A DNA stretch of 64,000 nucleotides from Actinopolymorpha pittospori (lineage in GTDB: Bacteria; Actinomycetota; Actinomycetes; Propionibacteriales; Actinopolymorphaceae), in contig NZ_JADBEM010000001.1 in assembly GCF_014873875.1 (NCBI RefSeq), forward strand, positions 5,084,001 through 5,148,000, given 5' to 3'. This document shows positions 37,024-45,361 of this stretch, piece after piece. A program made the position numbers and the translations under genes. Positions within the stretch are counted from its first letter, which is position 1; each line of letters opens with the position of its first letter. The notes under the pieces are model-generated. The model worked only from the letters and a program-made list of their open reading frames with translations. It was not told the DNA's origin and searched no databases.

Positions 37024-37374
37024 ATGGCCACCAAGCTGAACGAAAGTGCATTCGATTTTGCCAAACGACTTGTCAAGGACGGAAGGTACGTCATCGACGA
37101 CCGGGACGCGTGGAGCGAGCATCGGCCGTCCAGCCAAGACGAGAATGCTTACCTCGAGGAGCACGGCTTCCGAGAGTATGGGAAGTGGTACCTCGGTATC
37201 GAGGATGAGGAACCTGTCGACACAAAGGCGCACTACAAGTTTCCCTACGGTGACTTCGCGAAGATTCACCGATGCGGAGTGATCAGCGCGGAGTCACGTG
37301 CGGCCCAACGTAAGTATGACGACATCGAATCAGCCGCCGCTCATCTTCACGGCATGCTCGACGGCGTGAAGTGA
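37024..37374 (+). CDS. Conserved hypothetical protein
   Basis: A 116-residue hydrophilic protein from ATG 37024, preceded by GGGAGGTGAG. It is rich in aromatic and charged residues (YGKWYLGIEDEEPVDTKAHY, FPYGDFAKIHRCGVISAESR). It has one cysteine and no membrane segment. I do not recognise a named domain. Its position between the CNB-flavoprotein and the DUF2267 gene in the same direction suggests it belongs to the stress block. Confidence 0.65.
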   Translation: MATKLNESAFDFAKRLVKDGRYVIDDRDAWSEHRPSSQDENAYLEEHGFREYGKWYLGIEDEEPVDTKAHYKFPYGDFAKIHRCGVISAESRAAQRKYDDIESAAAHLHGMLDGVK

Positions 37375-37513
37375 GGGCCGCACCTGGAACTCCGCCGGAG
37401 TTCTTGGGCACTTTGCGGCCGCCGCGGCAGCTGGAATTGCTCGGCCGGCGCCGGTCCACCAGGATCCGTCGGTCGGCCGGGCTCCACCCTTCGCAGCGAA
37501 GAGATGCAAGAAC

Positions 37514-38272
37514 ATGGACTATGACCAGTTTCTGACCATCGTGGAACGAGCTGGCGGGGCCACAGGAGTCGGGGCTGACCGCACTACCGCTGCCACCCTG
37601 CAGACCCTGGCCGAGCGGATCTCCCCCACCGAAGCACGTCATCTCGCTGGTGAGCTCCCGGCGGAGCTGGGTCCACTGCTGTTCACCGCTGATCCAGCAG
37701 AGGGGTTCGATGTCGACGAGTTCATCCGCCGCGTGGCGGAGCGGGGCGACATGGACCTTCCGACCGCGACGCGGGCCGCAAGCGGGGTCTTCACGGCACT
37801 CTCGCGTGCGCTGAGCGAGCGCGAGTTCGCCCACCTCGTCGCGCAGCTGCCCAAGGATTTCGTACTTGTCCTGCCCACCGGACCGGAAATCCTTCCGGCC
37901 GCAGCCTTCCTCGAGCGGGTTGCCCAGCGTGCCCAGCTCCATGACGGCGATGCCAGTCGGGTCACCGATGCCGTTCTCCAGACCCTCGCCGAGCGCATCG
38001 CCGCGGGGGAGGTCGACGATCTGATCAGCAGGTTGCCCTCCCCGCTCCACGACCCCCTGCGAGCGGGCAGGTCCGCGGATGCCGACCAGGCCCAGCGGAT
38101 GTCAGTGGAGAGGTTCCTTGCCCGGGTGGCCGAGCGGGAAGATGTGCCACCGCAGGAGGCGCTCGCCCACGCTCGAGCGGTCATGACCACGCTGCGCGAG
38201 GCGGTCGGCGAGGAGTTCCACGACGTCGTGGCACAACTCGGCCCGAAGTACGCGGCCCTGTGGTCAGGCTGA
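37514..38272 (+). CDS. DUF2267-domain protein
   Basis: A 252-residue protein made of repeated helical units of the DUF2267 type: TTAATLQTLAERISPTEARH, ELPAELGPLLF, VDEFIRRVAERGDMD, then again VTDAVLQTLAERIAAGEVDD, SVERFLARVAERED. Members of this family are common beside Hsp20, universal-stress and acetate/phosphate metabolism genes in actinobacteria; their biochemical role is not known. Start at ATG 37514. It converges with ackA, the two stops overlapping by 9 bp. Confidence 0.8.
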   Translation: MDYDQFLTIVERAGGATGVGADRTTAATLQTLAERISPTEARHLAGELPAELGPLLFTADPAEGFDVDEFIRRVAERGDMDLPTATRAASGVFTALSRALSEREFAHLVAQLPKDFVLVLPTGPEILPAAAFLERVAQRAQLHDGDASRVTDAVLQTLAERIAAGEVDDLISRLPSPLHDPLRAGRSADADQAQRMSVERFLARVAEREDVPPQEALAHARAVMTTLREAVGEEFHDVVAQLGPKYAALWSG

Positions 38273-39364
38273 TCGCGAACGCAGCACGGTCCGCGTCTCG
38301 ACGGCGATCTGGAGGTCCTCCCTGGTCTCGATGACCAGAACCGTGACCCGTGCGCTATCAGGACTGACCTTACCGTCGTCGGTTCGATTGCCGCGTACGG
38401 GAGTGGGAACGCCTAGCTGCCCCAGACCGAGGCAGACGCCGTGGCGGACTTCTGGCTGGTCCCAGCCGATCTCTCCGGTGAACACGAGCGCGTCGAGCCG
38501 GGAGAGGCTGCTCGCGGCGGCGGCGATCTCACGCCGTACCCGGTGGACGTAGACGTCGAGAGCGAGTCCTGCGGTCGGGTCGTCAACGGCAGCCGCGACG
38601 AGTTCCCGGGTGTCACCGGAGCGCCGGTCGGAGAGCCCGAGCAGTCCGGACTCTCGGTAGAGCCCGTGGGCGAGTTCGTCAAGGGACAGTCGGCCGTCCC
38701 TGAGCAGCCAGATCAGCATGCCGGGGTCAACCGCTCCCGACCGGGTGCTCATCGGAACGCCGTCGAGCGGCGTGAAGCCCATGGAGGTGTCCACGCTGCG
38801 TCCTCCGTCCACGGCGCAGACGGAGGCGCCGCCGCCAAGATGCGCTATGACCATCTGCAGCTCACTGGTGTCACGCCCGAGCAGCTCCGTCGCGCGTCGG
38901 CTCGCCCAGGCGTAGGAGAGTCCGTGGAAGCCGTACCGGCGGAGTCCCCAGCGGGACCGCCACAGGGTGGGCAGGGCGTAGGTGGCCGCGACGACCGGGA
39001 GGTCGGCGTGGAACGCGGTGTCCGGACACACCACGTGGAGCACGTCCGGCAGTTGATACCGCAGTCGGTCGAGCAGCGCCAGCGCGGGCGGCACGTGCAA
39101 GGGTGCGAGGTCGGAGATGTCGTCCAGCGCGCCGCGGACCTCGTCGTCGACCACCGTGGTTTGACGCACTACGTCGCCTCCGTGCACCAGCCGGTGGCCG
39201 ACCGCATGGGGAACCTCATGCTGCTCGACGAAGGCGCCCACCGCCTTCATGGCGGTTGCCGACCCGGGCGGCTCGCTCAGATCCAACCTCGCCGCCGCGG
39301 AGCCGTTGTCGACATAGACCAGGTGCACGCTGTGCGATCCGGCGTTGACAGTCAGGATGGCCAC
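38264..39364 (-). CDS. ackA: Acetate kinase family protein
   Basis: A 366-residue acetokinase, somewhat shorter than the usual 390-400. Motifs in order are ILTVNAGSHSVHLVY, AVGHRLVHGG (phosphate/acetate site), RRYGFHGLSYAW, AHLGGGASVCAVDGGRSVDT and TPLDGVPMSTRSGAVDPG. It makes ATP from acetyl phosphate or the reverse. No phosphotransacetylase gene is adjacent. It is transcribed towards the DUF2267 gene and away from hsp20, which is upstream on the same strand with a 96-bp gap. Confidence 0.88.
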   Translation of the reverse strand: MAILTVNAGSHSVHLVYVDNGSAAARLDLSEPPGSATAMKAVGAFVEQHEVPHAVGHRLVHGGDVVRQTTVVDDEVRGALDDISDLAPLHVPPALALLDRLRYQLPDVLHVVCPDTAFHADLPVVAATYALPTLWRSRWGLRRYGFHGLSYAWASRRATELLGRDTSELQMVIAHLGGGASVCAVDGGRSVDTSMGFTPLDGVPMSTRSGAVDPGMLIWLLRDGRLSLDELAHGLYRESGLLGLSDRRSGDTRELVAAAVDDPTAGLALDVYVHRVRREIAAAASSLSRLDALVFTGEIGWDQPEVRHGVCLGLGQLGVPTPVRGNRTDDGKVSPDSARVTVLVIETREDLQIAVETRTVLRSRSA

Positions 39365-39460
39365 AGCATCGCCCGCGACCCCGTTCTCCTGCTCCCTACC
39401 CGCACACGAAACGCGCCGCGCCGCGCCGGCGTCACACTGGACGCTCCAAGCAGGGGTGTG

Positions 39461-39988
39461 TCAGGAACGCTGGCTGCCAGACCTCTTCTTCTCCTGCCGC
39501 CCGCCTTCAGCGTGCCCGTTCGTGATCTGGATGCGGCGCCCCTGGCCCTGCTGGGGCTTGGGGATGCGCAGCGTCAACACACCCTCGTTCATCGAGGCTT
39601 CGACGTTGTCGGCTTCCACGTCGGATGGCAGTGTCGTGTGGTAGTGGAAGCGTCCAATGCGAACTCGCAGCGCGTTGGACCCTTGTTCTTCTTCCTCGCG
39701 GACCTCGCCGTTGACGCACAGGTCGCGATCACGAACCCCGACCTCGACGTCGTCAGCCGCTATGCCGGGCAGTTCGAGTTTGACGACGTAAGCATCGTCC
39801 GTCTCCTCGATCTCGGCGGTCGGAATCCACGGACGTTCGGTCTCGGTCTCCACTGACTGCTGGACCAACCCGCCAATCCGGTTGACGAGTTCCTGCACGT
39901 CCGCAAATGGGTCCCGTCGCAGCATCATCGACGGCTCCATCCCGTGCAGGCGGACACCTCTGGCGCGCCTCATCGGCATCGTTGTCAT
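39461..39988 (-). CDS. hsp20: Small heat-shock protein Hsp20
   Basis: A 175-residue alpha-crystallin-domain protein. The N-terminal arm carries RRDPFADVQELVNRIGG; the core reads PTAEIEETDDAYVVKLELPG and VRIGRFHYHTTLPSDVEADN, with the terminal motif NEGVLTLRIPKP; and the tail is Lys/Arg/Ser-rich. It holds unfolded proteins for the DnaK-ClpB system encoded in the same block. Start at ATG 39988. An HspR-like half-site lies 32 bp upstream. Confidence 0.93.
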   Translation of the reverse strand: MTTMPMRRARGVRLHGMEPSMMLRRDPFADVQELVNRIGGLVQQSVETETERPWIPTAEIEETDDAYVVKLELPGIAADDVEVGVRDRDLCVNGEVREEEEQGSNALRVRIGRFHYHTTLPSDVEADNVEASMNEGVLTLRIPKPQQGQGRRIQITNGHAEGGRQEKKRSGSQRS

Positions 39989-40019
39989 GACATGCTCTCC
40001 TCTCGTCCCGGGATCCAGC

Positions 40020-40026
40020 CTTGAGT
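40020..40026. promoter_or_regulatory. HspR (HAIR)-like half-site upstream of hsp20
   Basis: CTTGAGT is an exact left half of the HAIR consensus. At the expected spacing the right half is poor; CCTCAGG stands three bases further on. Its place 32 bp before the hsp20 start fits an operator. Confidence 0.4.
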
Positions 40027-40322
40027 GGCGTACATCCCTCAGGGGCTCCAGCTACTAGGACCAGCGACGGGTGTGCGGCCACCAGGGACAGCTCGGCCCG
40101 CGCAAGGACAGGTACCCGGCGCGTAAGCCGCCACACGCACGGTCCGAGCGATCTCCGTGTCTCACCAATCAGTGTCGCGATCTGATCGTCCAATCGATCT
40201 CGGTGGAGAGTAGGGCGGTCGCGTGGGAGCAACGTCGGGTTGACGGAGACAGGACGACCCGTTTGACACGCACAGTGCATATGGTTAGGAAAGGCCCCCA
40301 GACAGTTCGAGAGGGTCCGTTC
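40027..40322. other. Intergenic stretch, nothing recognised
   Basis: This lies between the divergent hsp20 and the broken ATPase gene. Apart from the half-site at its left edge I see no gene, repeat or RNA signal. Confidence 0.4.
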
Positions 40323-40472
40323 ATGAAGATCGCATTCGTTGGTAAGGGTGGCGCCTGCAAGACTCGTAGGGCGCTGGCGCTCAGCGCGCGCTGCGCGGCA
40401 CCGGGCAACTGCTGTGCGCGCTGCCCGGCACCCGGTTCGAGATTGAGGACGGCCGAACGGCCATGCTGGTAA
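40323..40472 (+). pseudogene. MinD/CooC-type ATPase, N-terminal fragment
   Basis: The frame starts MKIAFVGKGGACKT, the beginning of a MinD/CooC deviant-Walker ATPase (usual form GKGGxGKTT). Here the Gly before Lys is Cys and the following Thr pair is broken. After about 20 residues the text becomes Cys/Arg/Ala-rich and stops at 40470. Only the first fragment of the gene remains, so no activity is expected. Confidence 0.55.
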
Positions 40473-40505
40473 GCGTCAGGTGAGTCAAAAGAGGGTGGAG
40501 CAACA

Positions 40506-40769
40506 ACGAACGAGCAGCGTCGCCAGGTCCTGGAAATGCTGGCCGAGGGCAAGATCACCGCGGACGAGGCCGAGCGGCTGATCGACGCCCTCGAAGGGGA
40601 ACCGCACGAGGCGGCGCTGGGAGCCGCGCCCCGCCCGAAACTCCGACCCAAATACCTACGCGTGATGATGAACGCGGAGGACCTCAGCCGATGGCACCTT
40701 GCGCGCCCGCCCCACCGACAAGCTGCTCGCGCCGATGCTCGAAGGGCCGGATCGGGTACGTCGCGGTGA
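40506..40769 (+). pseudogene. SHOCT-like domain protein, start codon lost and truncated
   Basis: The text NEQRRQVLEMLAEGKITADE followed by AERLIDALEGEP is the short helical domain seen at the start of many SHOCT-like actinobacterial proteins. The codon where the start should be is ACG at 40506, with GGTGGAGCA ahead as a likely ribosome-binding site, so an ATG-to-ACG change is likely. After YLRVMMNAEDLS the frame departs from the family. The gene is cut short by the 134-bp repeat at 40806. Confidence 0.55.
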
Positions 40770-40805
40770 GCGCGCTCGCACAAGGTGCCACCCGCCGCCC
40801 AGAGG

Positions 40806-40939
40806 TCTGTCAATGGTTATGTCAATGAAACGCCGTCGTCGGGGGCCATCTGTGACAGGTCTGACAGGCAAACGGCCAGGTCAGCAGGCGTGAGACGCCT
40901 CGCCATGGACTGGCCGGCCCTCCTTTAATCCGCGGGTTC
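40806..40939 (+). repeat. Direct repeat A (att-like), pairs with 59856-59989
   Basis: About 134 bp align without gaps to 59856-59989 at an offset of exactly 19,050 bp, with roughly 16 mismatches by hand count. It begins with TGTCAATGGTTATGTCAATG (40808-40827) and ends in the tRNA-like core TTTAATCCGCGGGTTC. A related motif TGTCAATGGTTGTGTC recurs on the other side of the core at 41019-41034, as integrase arm sites would. Confidence 0.75.
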
Positions 40940-40965
40940 TGGGTTCGATCCCCAGGCGGCCCACC
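40922..40965 (+). other. 3' part of a tRNA-Lys(TTT)-like gene (attachment core)
   Basis: From the anticodon loop onward the sequence reads as a tRNA: CTTTTAAT-like loop, a T-arm with stem CTGGG / CCCAG around TTCGATC, and the acceptor strand GCGGCCCACC. The 5' half is absent. A 3' tRNA piece beside an integrase start is the usual look of an attachment site of an integrated element. Confidence 0.65.
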
Positions 40966-40987
40966 GCATCTGACCTGGGCATATGCC

Positions 40988-41419
40988 GTGATTGGCGGCC
41001 TGGTCTGTCGACTTGCTGTCAATGGTTGTGTCGGCGGCGGCGCCGGCGAAGGGGGCCGTGGGTGGCGTACGCGTGGCTTCGTGCGCCTGCGCGGCAACTC
41101 GTTTCAGGTCCTCGTCTACGCCGGACCCGACCAGCTGACCGGTAAAGACACCTACCTCACCGAGTCCACGCGTGACCGGCGTGAGGCCGGGAAGGTCCGG
41201 ACGCGTCTGCTCGCGAAGGTCGACCAGCAGCGCACGGGCTCGACGAAGCGCCTTGCCGACGGCGGTCGTGTCACCGACGAGGCGTGGGTGAACGCGGCCA
41301 AGCATTTCGACGAGGAGCAGCTGATGGCCCTGGTGTCCCAGATCGCCGTCATCAACGCCTTCAACCGCGTGATCACCCAACAGCTCGGGGGCGACTACCA
41401 GCCCGGGCAGTTCGGGTAA
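40988..41419 (+). pseudogene. Chimera: integrase N-terminus fused to a carboxymuconolactone-decarboxylase C-terminus
   Basis: One continuous frame of 143 codons joins two unrelated families. Residues about 28-87 (FVRLRGNSFQVLVYAGPDQL, TGKDTYLTESTRDRREAGKV) match the arm-binding N-terminus of actinobacterial tyrosine integrases. Residues about 95-143 (EAWVNAAKHFDEEQLMALVS, QIAVINAFNRV, GGDYQPGQF) match the C-terminus of carboxymuconolactone decarboxylase/AhpD-like proteins. Both catalytic centres are missing, so neither activity is expected. It marks a deletion joint. Confidence 0.75.
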
Positions 41420-41474
41420 CGGGCGATCCCGATTCAGGTGGCGTCGGACGAACCTGGCAACTCCAGGCTCGTAC

Positions 41475-41591
41475 CGGCCCGGTCGCCGGACAGCTGCTCG
41501 CGCCCTCGCCCGTCGCTGTGTCAATGTCCTCCACGCCATACTCCGAAGCCACCGCGCCTACGACCCCTGTCACGGCATGGCGGCGGCGTAA
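41475..41591 (+). pseudogene. IS110-family transposase C-terminal fragment
   Basis: The frame ARRCVNVLHAILRSHRAYDP to the stop at 41591 resembles the extreme C-terminus of IS110 transposases (pattern ARRxxNVLxAMLRxxxxY). No upstream part is present. A second such fragment lies at 55029-55138. Confidence 0.55.
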
Positions 41592-41597
41592 CGAACG

Positions 41598-42329
41598 CTA
41601 GATGCCGGCGAGGAAGAGGGCGCCGGCCGCGAGTAGCCCGAGTTCGACGAGGACGATGAAGGCTCGGTCGCTGATCCGGCCGACGATCTTCTTGCCGGCC
41701 CAGGCGCCTGCCAGGGTGGCTGGGGTCAGTGCGGCCCCGTAGAGCAGTGCGCGGGGCGTGAGCAGGTCGCCAGCACCGTAGGCGGCGATCTTGGTCAGAT
41801 GGATGGTGAGGGCGCTGGCTGCTTCGGTGCCGATGTAGGCGGCGCGGGTCAGGCCGTAGGCGAGGAAGAAGGGTGCGGTCAAAGGACCGACTGACCCGAG
41901 TAGCGCTGACCCTAGGCCGGAGGCCGCGCCGACGCCGGCGAACGCTCGGTCGGTGGGTTTGGATGGGTGCGGGTTTACTCGCCGCCACACCACCACGGCG
42001 ATAAGGAAAACGCCGAGCAGGCGCTGGAGCGGCCCGAGCGGGGCCTGAGTCAACAGCAGACCTCCGGCGACTGCCATCGGCACTGCACCGGCGGCGAACC
42101 AGCCGATCAGTGGCCAGCGCAGGTGCCTGCGGTTCAACCACACGCGGGCGGCGTTGCTCGACAGTTGGGTCAGCGTGAGCATCGGAACGGCCACACGCAG
42201 CCCGAATAGGAGCGTAAAGACCGGCAGGAGCAACACGCCACCGCCGAACCCGGCCACCGCTGACAGCAGGGCCAGAGCACATGCCGCAGCCGAGGCCACC
42301 ACCAGCGTGGCCAACAGGTCAGAACTCAC
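41598..42329 (-). CDS. TSUP (TauE/SafE) family permease
   Basis: A 243-residue membrane protein with about seven hydrophobic segments, for example LLATLVVASAAACALALLSAV and GGGVLLLPVFTLLFGLRVAV. The repeated unit AGFGGGVLLLPV ... GVGAASGLGSALLGSVGPLT is typical of the TauE/SafE family, which exports small sulfur compounds such as sulfite or sulfoacetate. Start is GTG 42329. Specific substrate cannot be told. Confidence 0.8.
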   Translation of the reverse strand: MSSDLLATLVVASAAACALALLSAVAGFGGGVLLLPVFTLLFGLRVAVPMLTLTQLSSNAARVWLNRRHLRWPLIGWFAAGAVPMAVAGGLLLTQAPLGPLQRLLGVFLIAVVVWRRVNPHPSKPTDRAFAGVGAASGLGSALLGSVGPLTAPFFLAYGLTRAAYIGTEAASALTIHLTKIAAYGAGDLLTPRALLYGAALTPATLAGAWAGKKIVGRISDRAFIVLVELGLLAAGALFLAGI

Positions 42330-42411
42330 CCGTCCAGCCTGACGTAGCCCACCAGGTCATCGCACGACCCCGCTCCCACGAGCGTGCCGACTATCGCGCG
42401 AGGCGGGCTGT

Positions 42412-42630
42412 TCAGTCTCGATCGCCGCCCTCCCCGGAGCGCTGGCGCGGGTTCCGGTGCCGCCACCAGGCGTGGAAGGCGGCATTTCTGCGGCTCCGGC
42501 TAGTGGTCCGCGCCGGGTCAGCCCGATCGTTCAGGTCGTCTTCCACTCGCGGCAACACGACTAACAGCAGTACGACGCCAGCGACGAACATCCCGAGAAG
42601 TTCGAGGCTCTGGTCGAGATCGCTCCACAT
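42412..42630 (-). CDS. Small single-pass membrane protein
   Basis: A 72-residue protein from ATG 42630, preceded by GAGGAGTCCTC. Residues about 9-27 (LELLGMFVAGVVLLLVVLP) form one membrane helix, followed by a strongly basic tail (TTSRSRRNAAFHAWWRHRNP). No known domain. It is divergent from the ChrB-like gene. Confidence 0.55.
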   Translation of the reverse strand: MWSDLDQSLELLGMFVAGVVLLLVVLPRVEDDLNDRADPARTTSRSRRNAAFHAWWRHRNPRQRSGEGGDRD

Positions 42631-42696
42631 TGAGGACTCCTCACCAGTCGACCACCTGTCCTTGGGAACGTATCAGACCCATGTAACGTACGTAGC

Positions 42697-43286
42697 ATGA
42701 CGGACAGGTCGGATCGGGAGTGGCTGCTGATCACGGTGTCTACCGGGTCAGCCGGTTCGCTGCGGGTTCATGTCTGGCGCACTCTGCGCAAGCTCGGTGC
42801 GGTCTACCTGCAGCAGTCGGTGTGCTTGCTGCCCGACCGGCCACCGGTTGCCAAGACCATCGCCCGGCTTGCTGCCCGGGTGCGTGATCAGGGCGGTCAG
42901 GCTCGTGTGCTGCATATCCGGGTGACCGATGACGGCGAGCTGGCTCGGCTGATCGAGCAGCAGCGCGCCGAGCGCGACGCCGAGTACGGCGAGGTCGTCG
43001 AACGCGCTCCGGCGTTCCTGGCTGAGTTGGAGCAGGAGACCGCCCGCGGCCGGACGACCTATGCGGAGGTCGAAGAATCCGAGGCCGACCTTGAGCGGTT
43101 CGACAAGTGGCTGGCCAAGATCGCCGCCCGCGACTACTTCGACGCCGACGGCGGCACCGCCGCCCGGGCACGGTCGAACGGTGCCGTGAAGCCCTGGCCC
43201 GCTTTGAAGCCGCCGCCCTCGCCACCGAGACCAGCGAACCAGTCAGCAACCCATCCGCCCGGCTTCGCGCCGTCAACAACGACTAG
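42697..43286 (+). pseudogene. ChrB-type chromate-resistance protein (N-terminal domain), frameshifted near the end
   Basis: The first 155 residues (EWLLITVSTGSAGSLRVHVW, RTLRKLGAVYLQQSVCLLPD) match the ChrB N-terminal domain, a sensor/regulator linked to chromate efflux. Near 43170 the family pattern moves by one base and continues as ERCREALARFEAAALATETS to a stop at 43286. In the unshifted frame the protein runs into the next gene. No chrA transporter is in the window. An ACGTACGT palindrome stands just before the start and could be an operator. Confidence 0.65.
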
Positions 43287-43322
43287 AACCCGGGGAGCAA
43301 TCCAGGACTCCAGGAGGACACC

Positions 43323-43813
<491 letters not shown>

Positions 43814-44092
43814 GACACGAAGCTGCGCGAACGGGTGCACTTCTCAGCGCAGCCGCGCTAGTCCTAATGACCCGGCGCCGTCATCGCGGGCGAGCCAGCA
43901 CTGTCGGCCGCCCTGGCAGTCCAACGCTGGATCCTCGTTCCACCAGCACAGCCTCTCCACGACCTTCTCCGGACTACTCACCCACACCAACCGACCACTG
44001 CTCTTCAACAACAAACCTTGACGAGAACGATTGGGCTGCGCCCCGAGCGCCACAGATGGCGGAGCCTTACCGTTCGGTCGATCAGCTGCGTG

Positions 44093-44400
44093 TCAGGCGG
44101 AACCGTTTTTGGTCTGTGTGGATCCGCAGCAGTCGCACCCGGGTCCACAACCGCACACGTCGTCCGTCGGGTCGACCCCCCCGTCGACGAGCTGGGTCAC
44201 CGGCACCGTGCAGCATGCGTCACCACGCCATATCTCCAATCCCTCCTTGACCGCGACGCCCGCGATGACCAGTGCGGCCAGCGGGTCGGCCCACCACCAG
44301 CCGAAGAGACTGTTGACCCCGAGCCCGACCAGGAGGACGGGGTCTACGCACTGTGCTGCGACCAACTCGCCGCCCCCGTCCCGGAAGGTGTCAAGTCAAG
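44093..44400 (-). pseudogene. Cation-diffusion-facilitator (CDF) transporter, C-terminal fragment
   Basis: The text VNSLFGWWWADPLAALVIAG and VKEGLEIWRGDACC matches the last membrane helices of CDF-type metal exporters in actinobacteria, followed by a Cys-rich tail (DDVCGCGPGCDCCG) that may bind metal. The N-terminal part is cut off by the IS3 element at 44401 and is not found beyond its other end at 51660. Confidence 0.6.
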
Positions 44401-45361
44401 TGAGACAGGTTGTGCCTAGCGGATGGGTTGTTCCTGCTCGAGGGGCTGGTTGATCCAGGCGACCTCGGGAAGGTGGGGTGGTCGGGGGCGCCGGGTGAAC
44501 CGTTGGGGGTGCGCAGCGTAGGCCTGGTTGAGGGTGTGCTGTCGCTGGATACGGATCTGGTCGGCGGTGCCGAAGTGATGCGCCCCGAACCTTCCGGACA
44601 GCTATTTAGCGACTAATTCACGCTGCGAGCTGCCGGTTCAGGTATTCTTTGTAGACCTGTTTCGGGGTCCGGTACTGGAGCCCTGAGTGGCGACGTACGG
44701 AATTGTAGCGTAGCTCGATGTACCGAGCAATGTCACGGTACACGTGTGCCCGGGTGGGATACTGAGTGCGGTGGACGCGTTCGTTCTTGAGCGCGGCGAA
44801 GAACGATTCGGCCATGGCGTTGGTGTGTCCTGAAGGGAGCTGAGGTTTTCTGTTGTAGAAGGCAGAATGATCGGCAGTGACCATGCTGTTGCAGAGATGA
44901 AGGTAGGTCCTTCGGTATCGGTATACAGGTACTGGTGCCAAACCGCCGCGAGCTGCTGTGGTGAATGAGCCATGGTGGTGAACGTCCGCGGAAAAGCCGT
45001 CGTGAGAGGCGGCAGGTATGAGCCAAGAAGGCGAACGAGAGTGAACCATCGACGACGTGTCGTTAAGCCAGGGGGCATCAAAACTAGGGCCTTAATGCTG
45101 TCCTGGGATAAGTCAGAGGGAAACCTGTCTACTGCTCTGGCGGTGCCCGGCATGAAGATGGCGCGAGTTTGGCTTCGGCTCTGCAGCGGAACAGGAGAAC
45201 TCCTCGGCACGACACGGGTTCCAGTGGATTGGAGCAGGAACCCATCGGGAGATCGGCAAGCGGCTAATCCGCGAGCCGCAGAGTACCGGGCACGTGCCAG
45301 GAGGGCGGAACGTCTCGTAGTAGTGATGAAGCGCCCGTAATGGGCGCGGAGCGAAGGAGAC

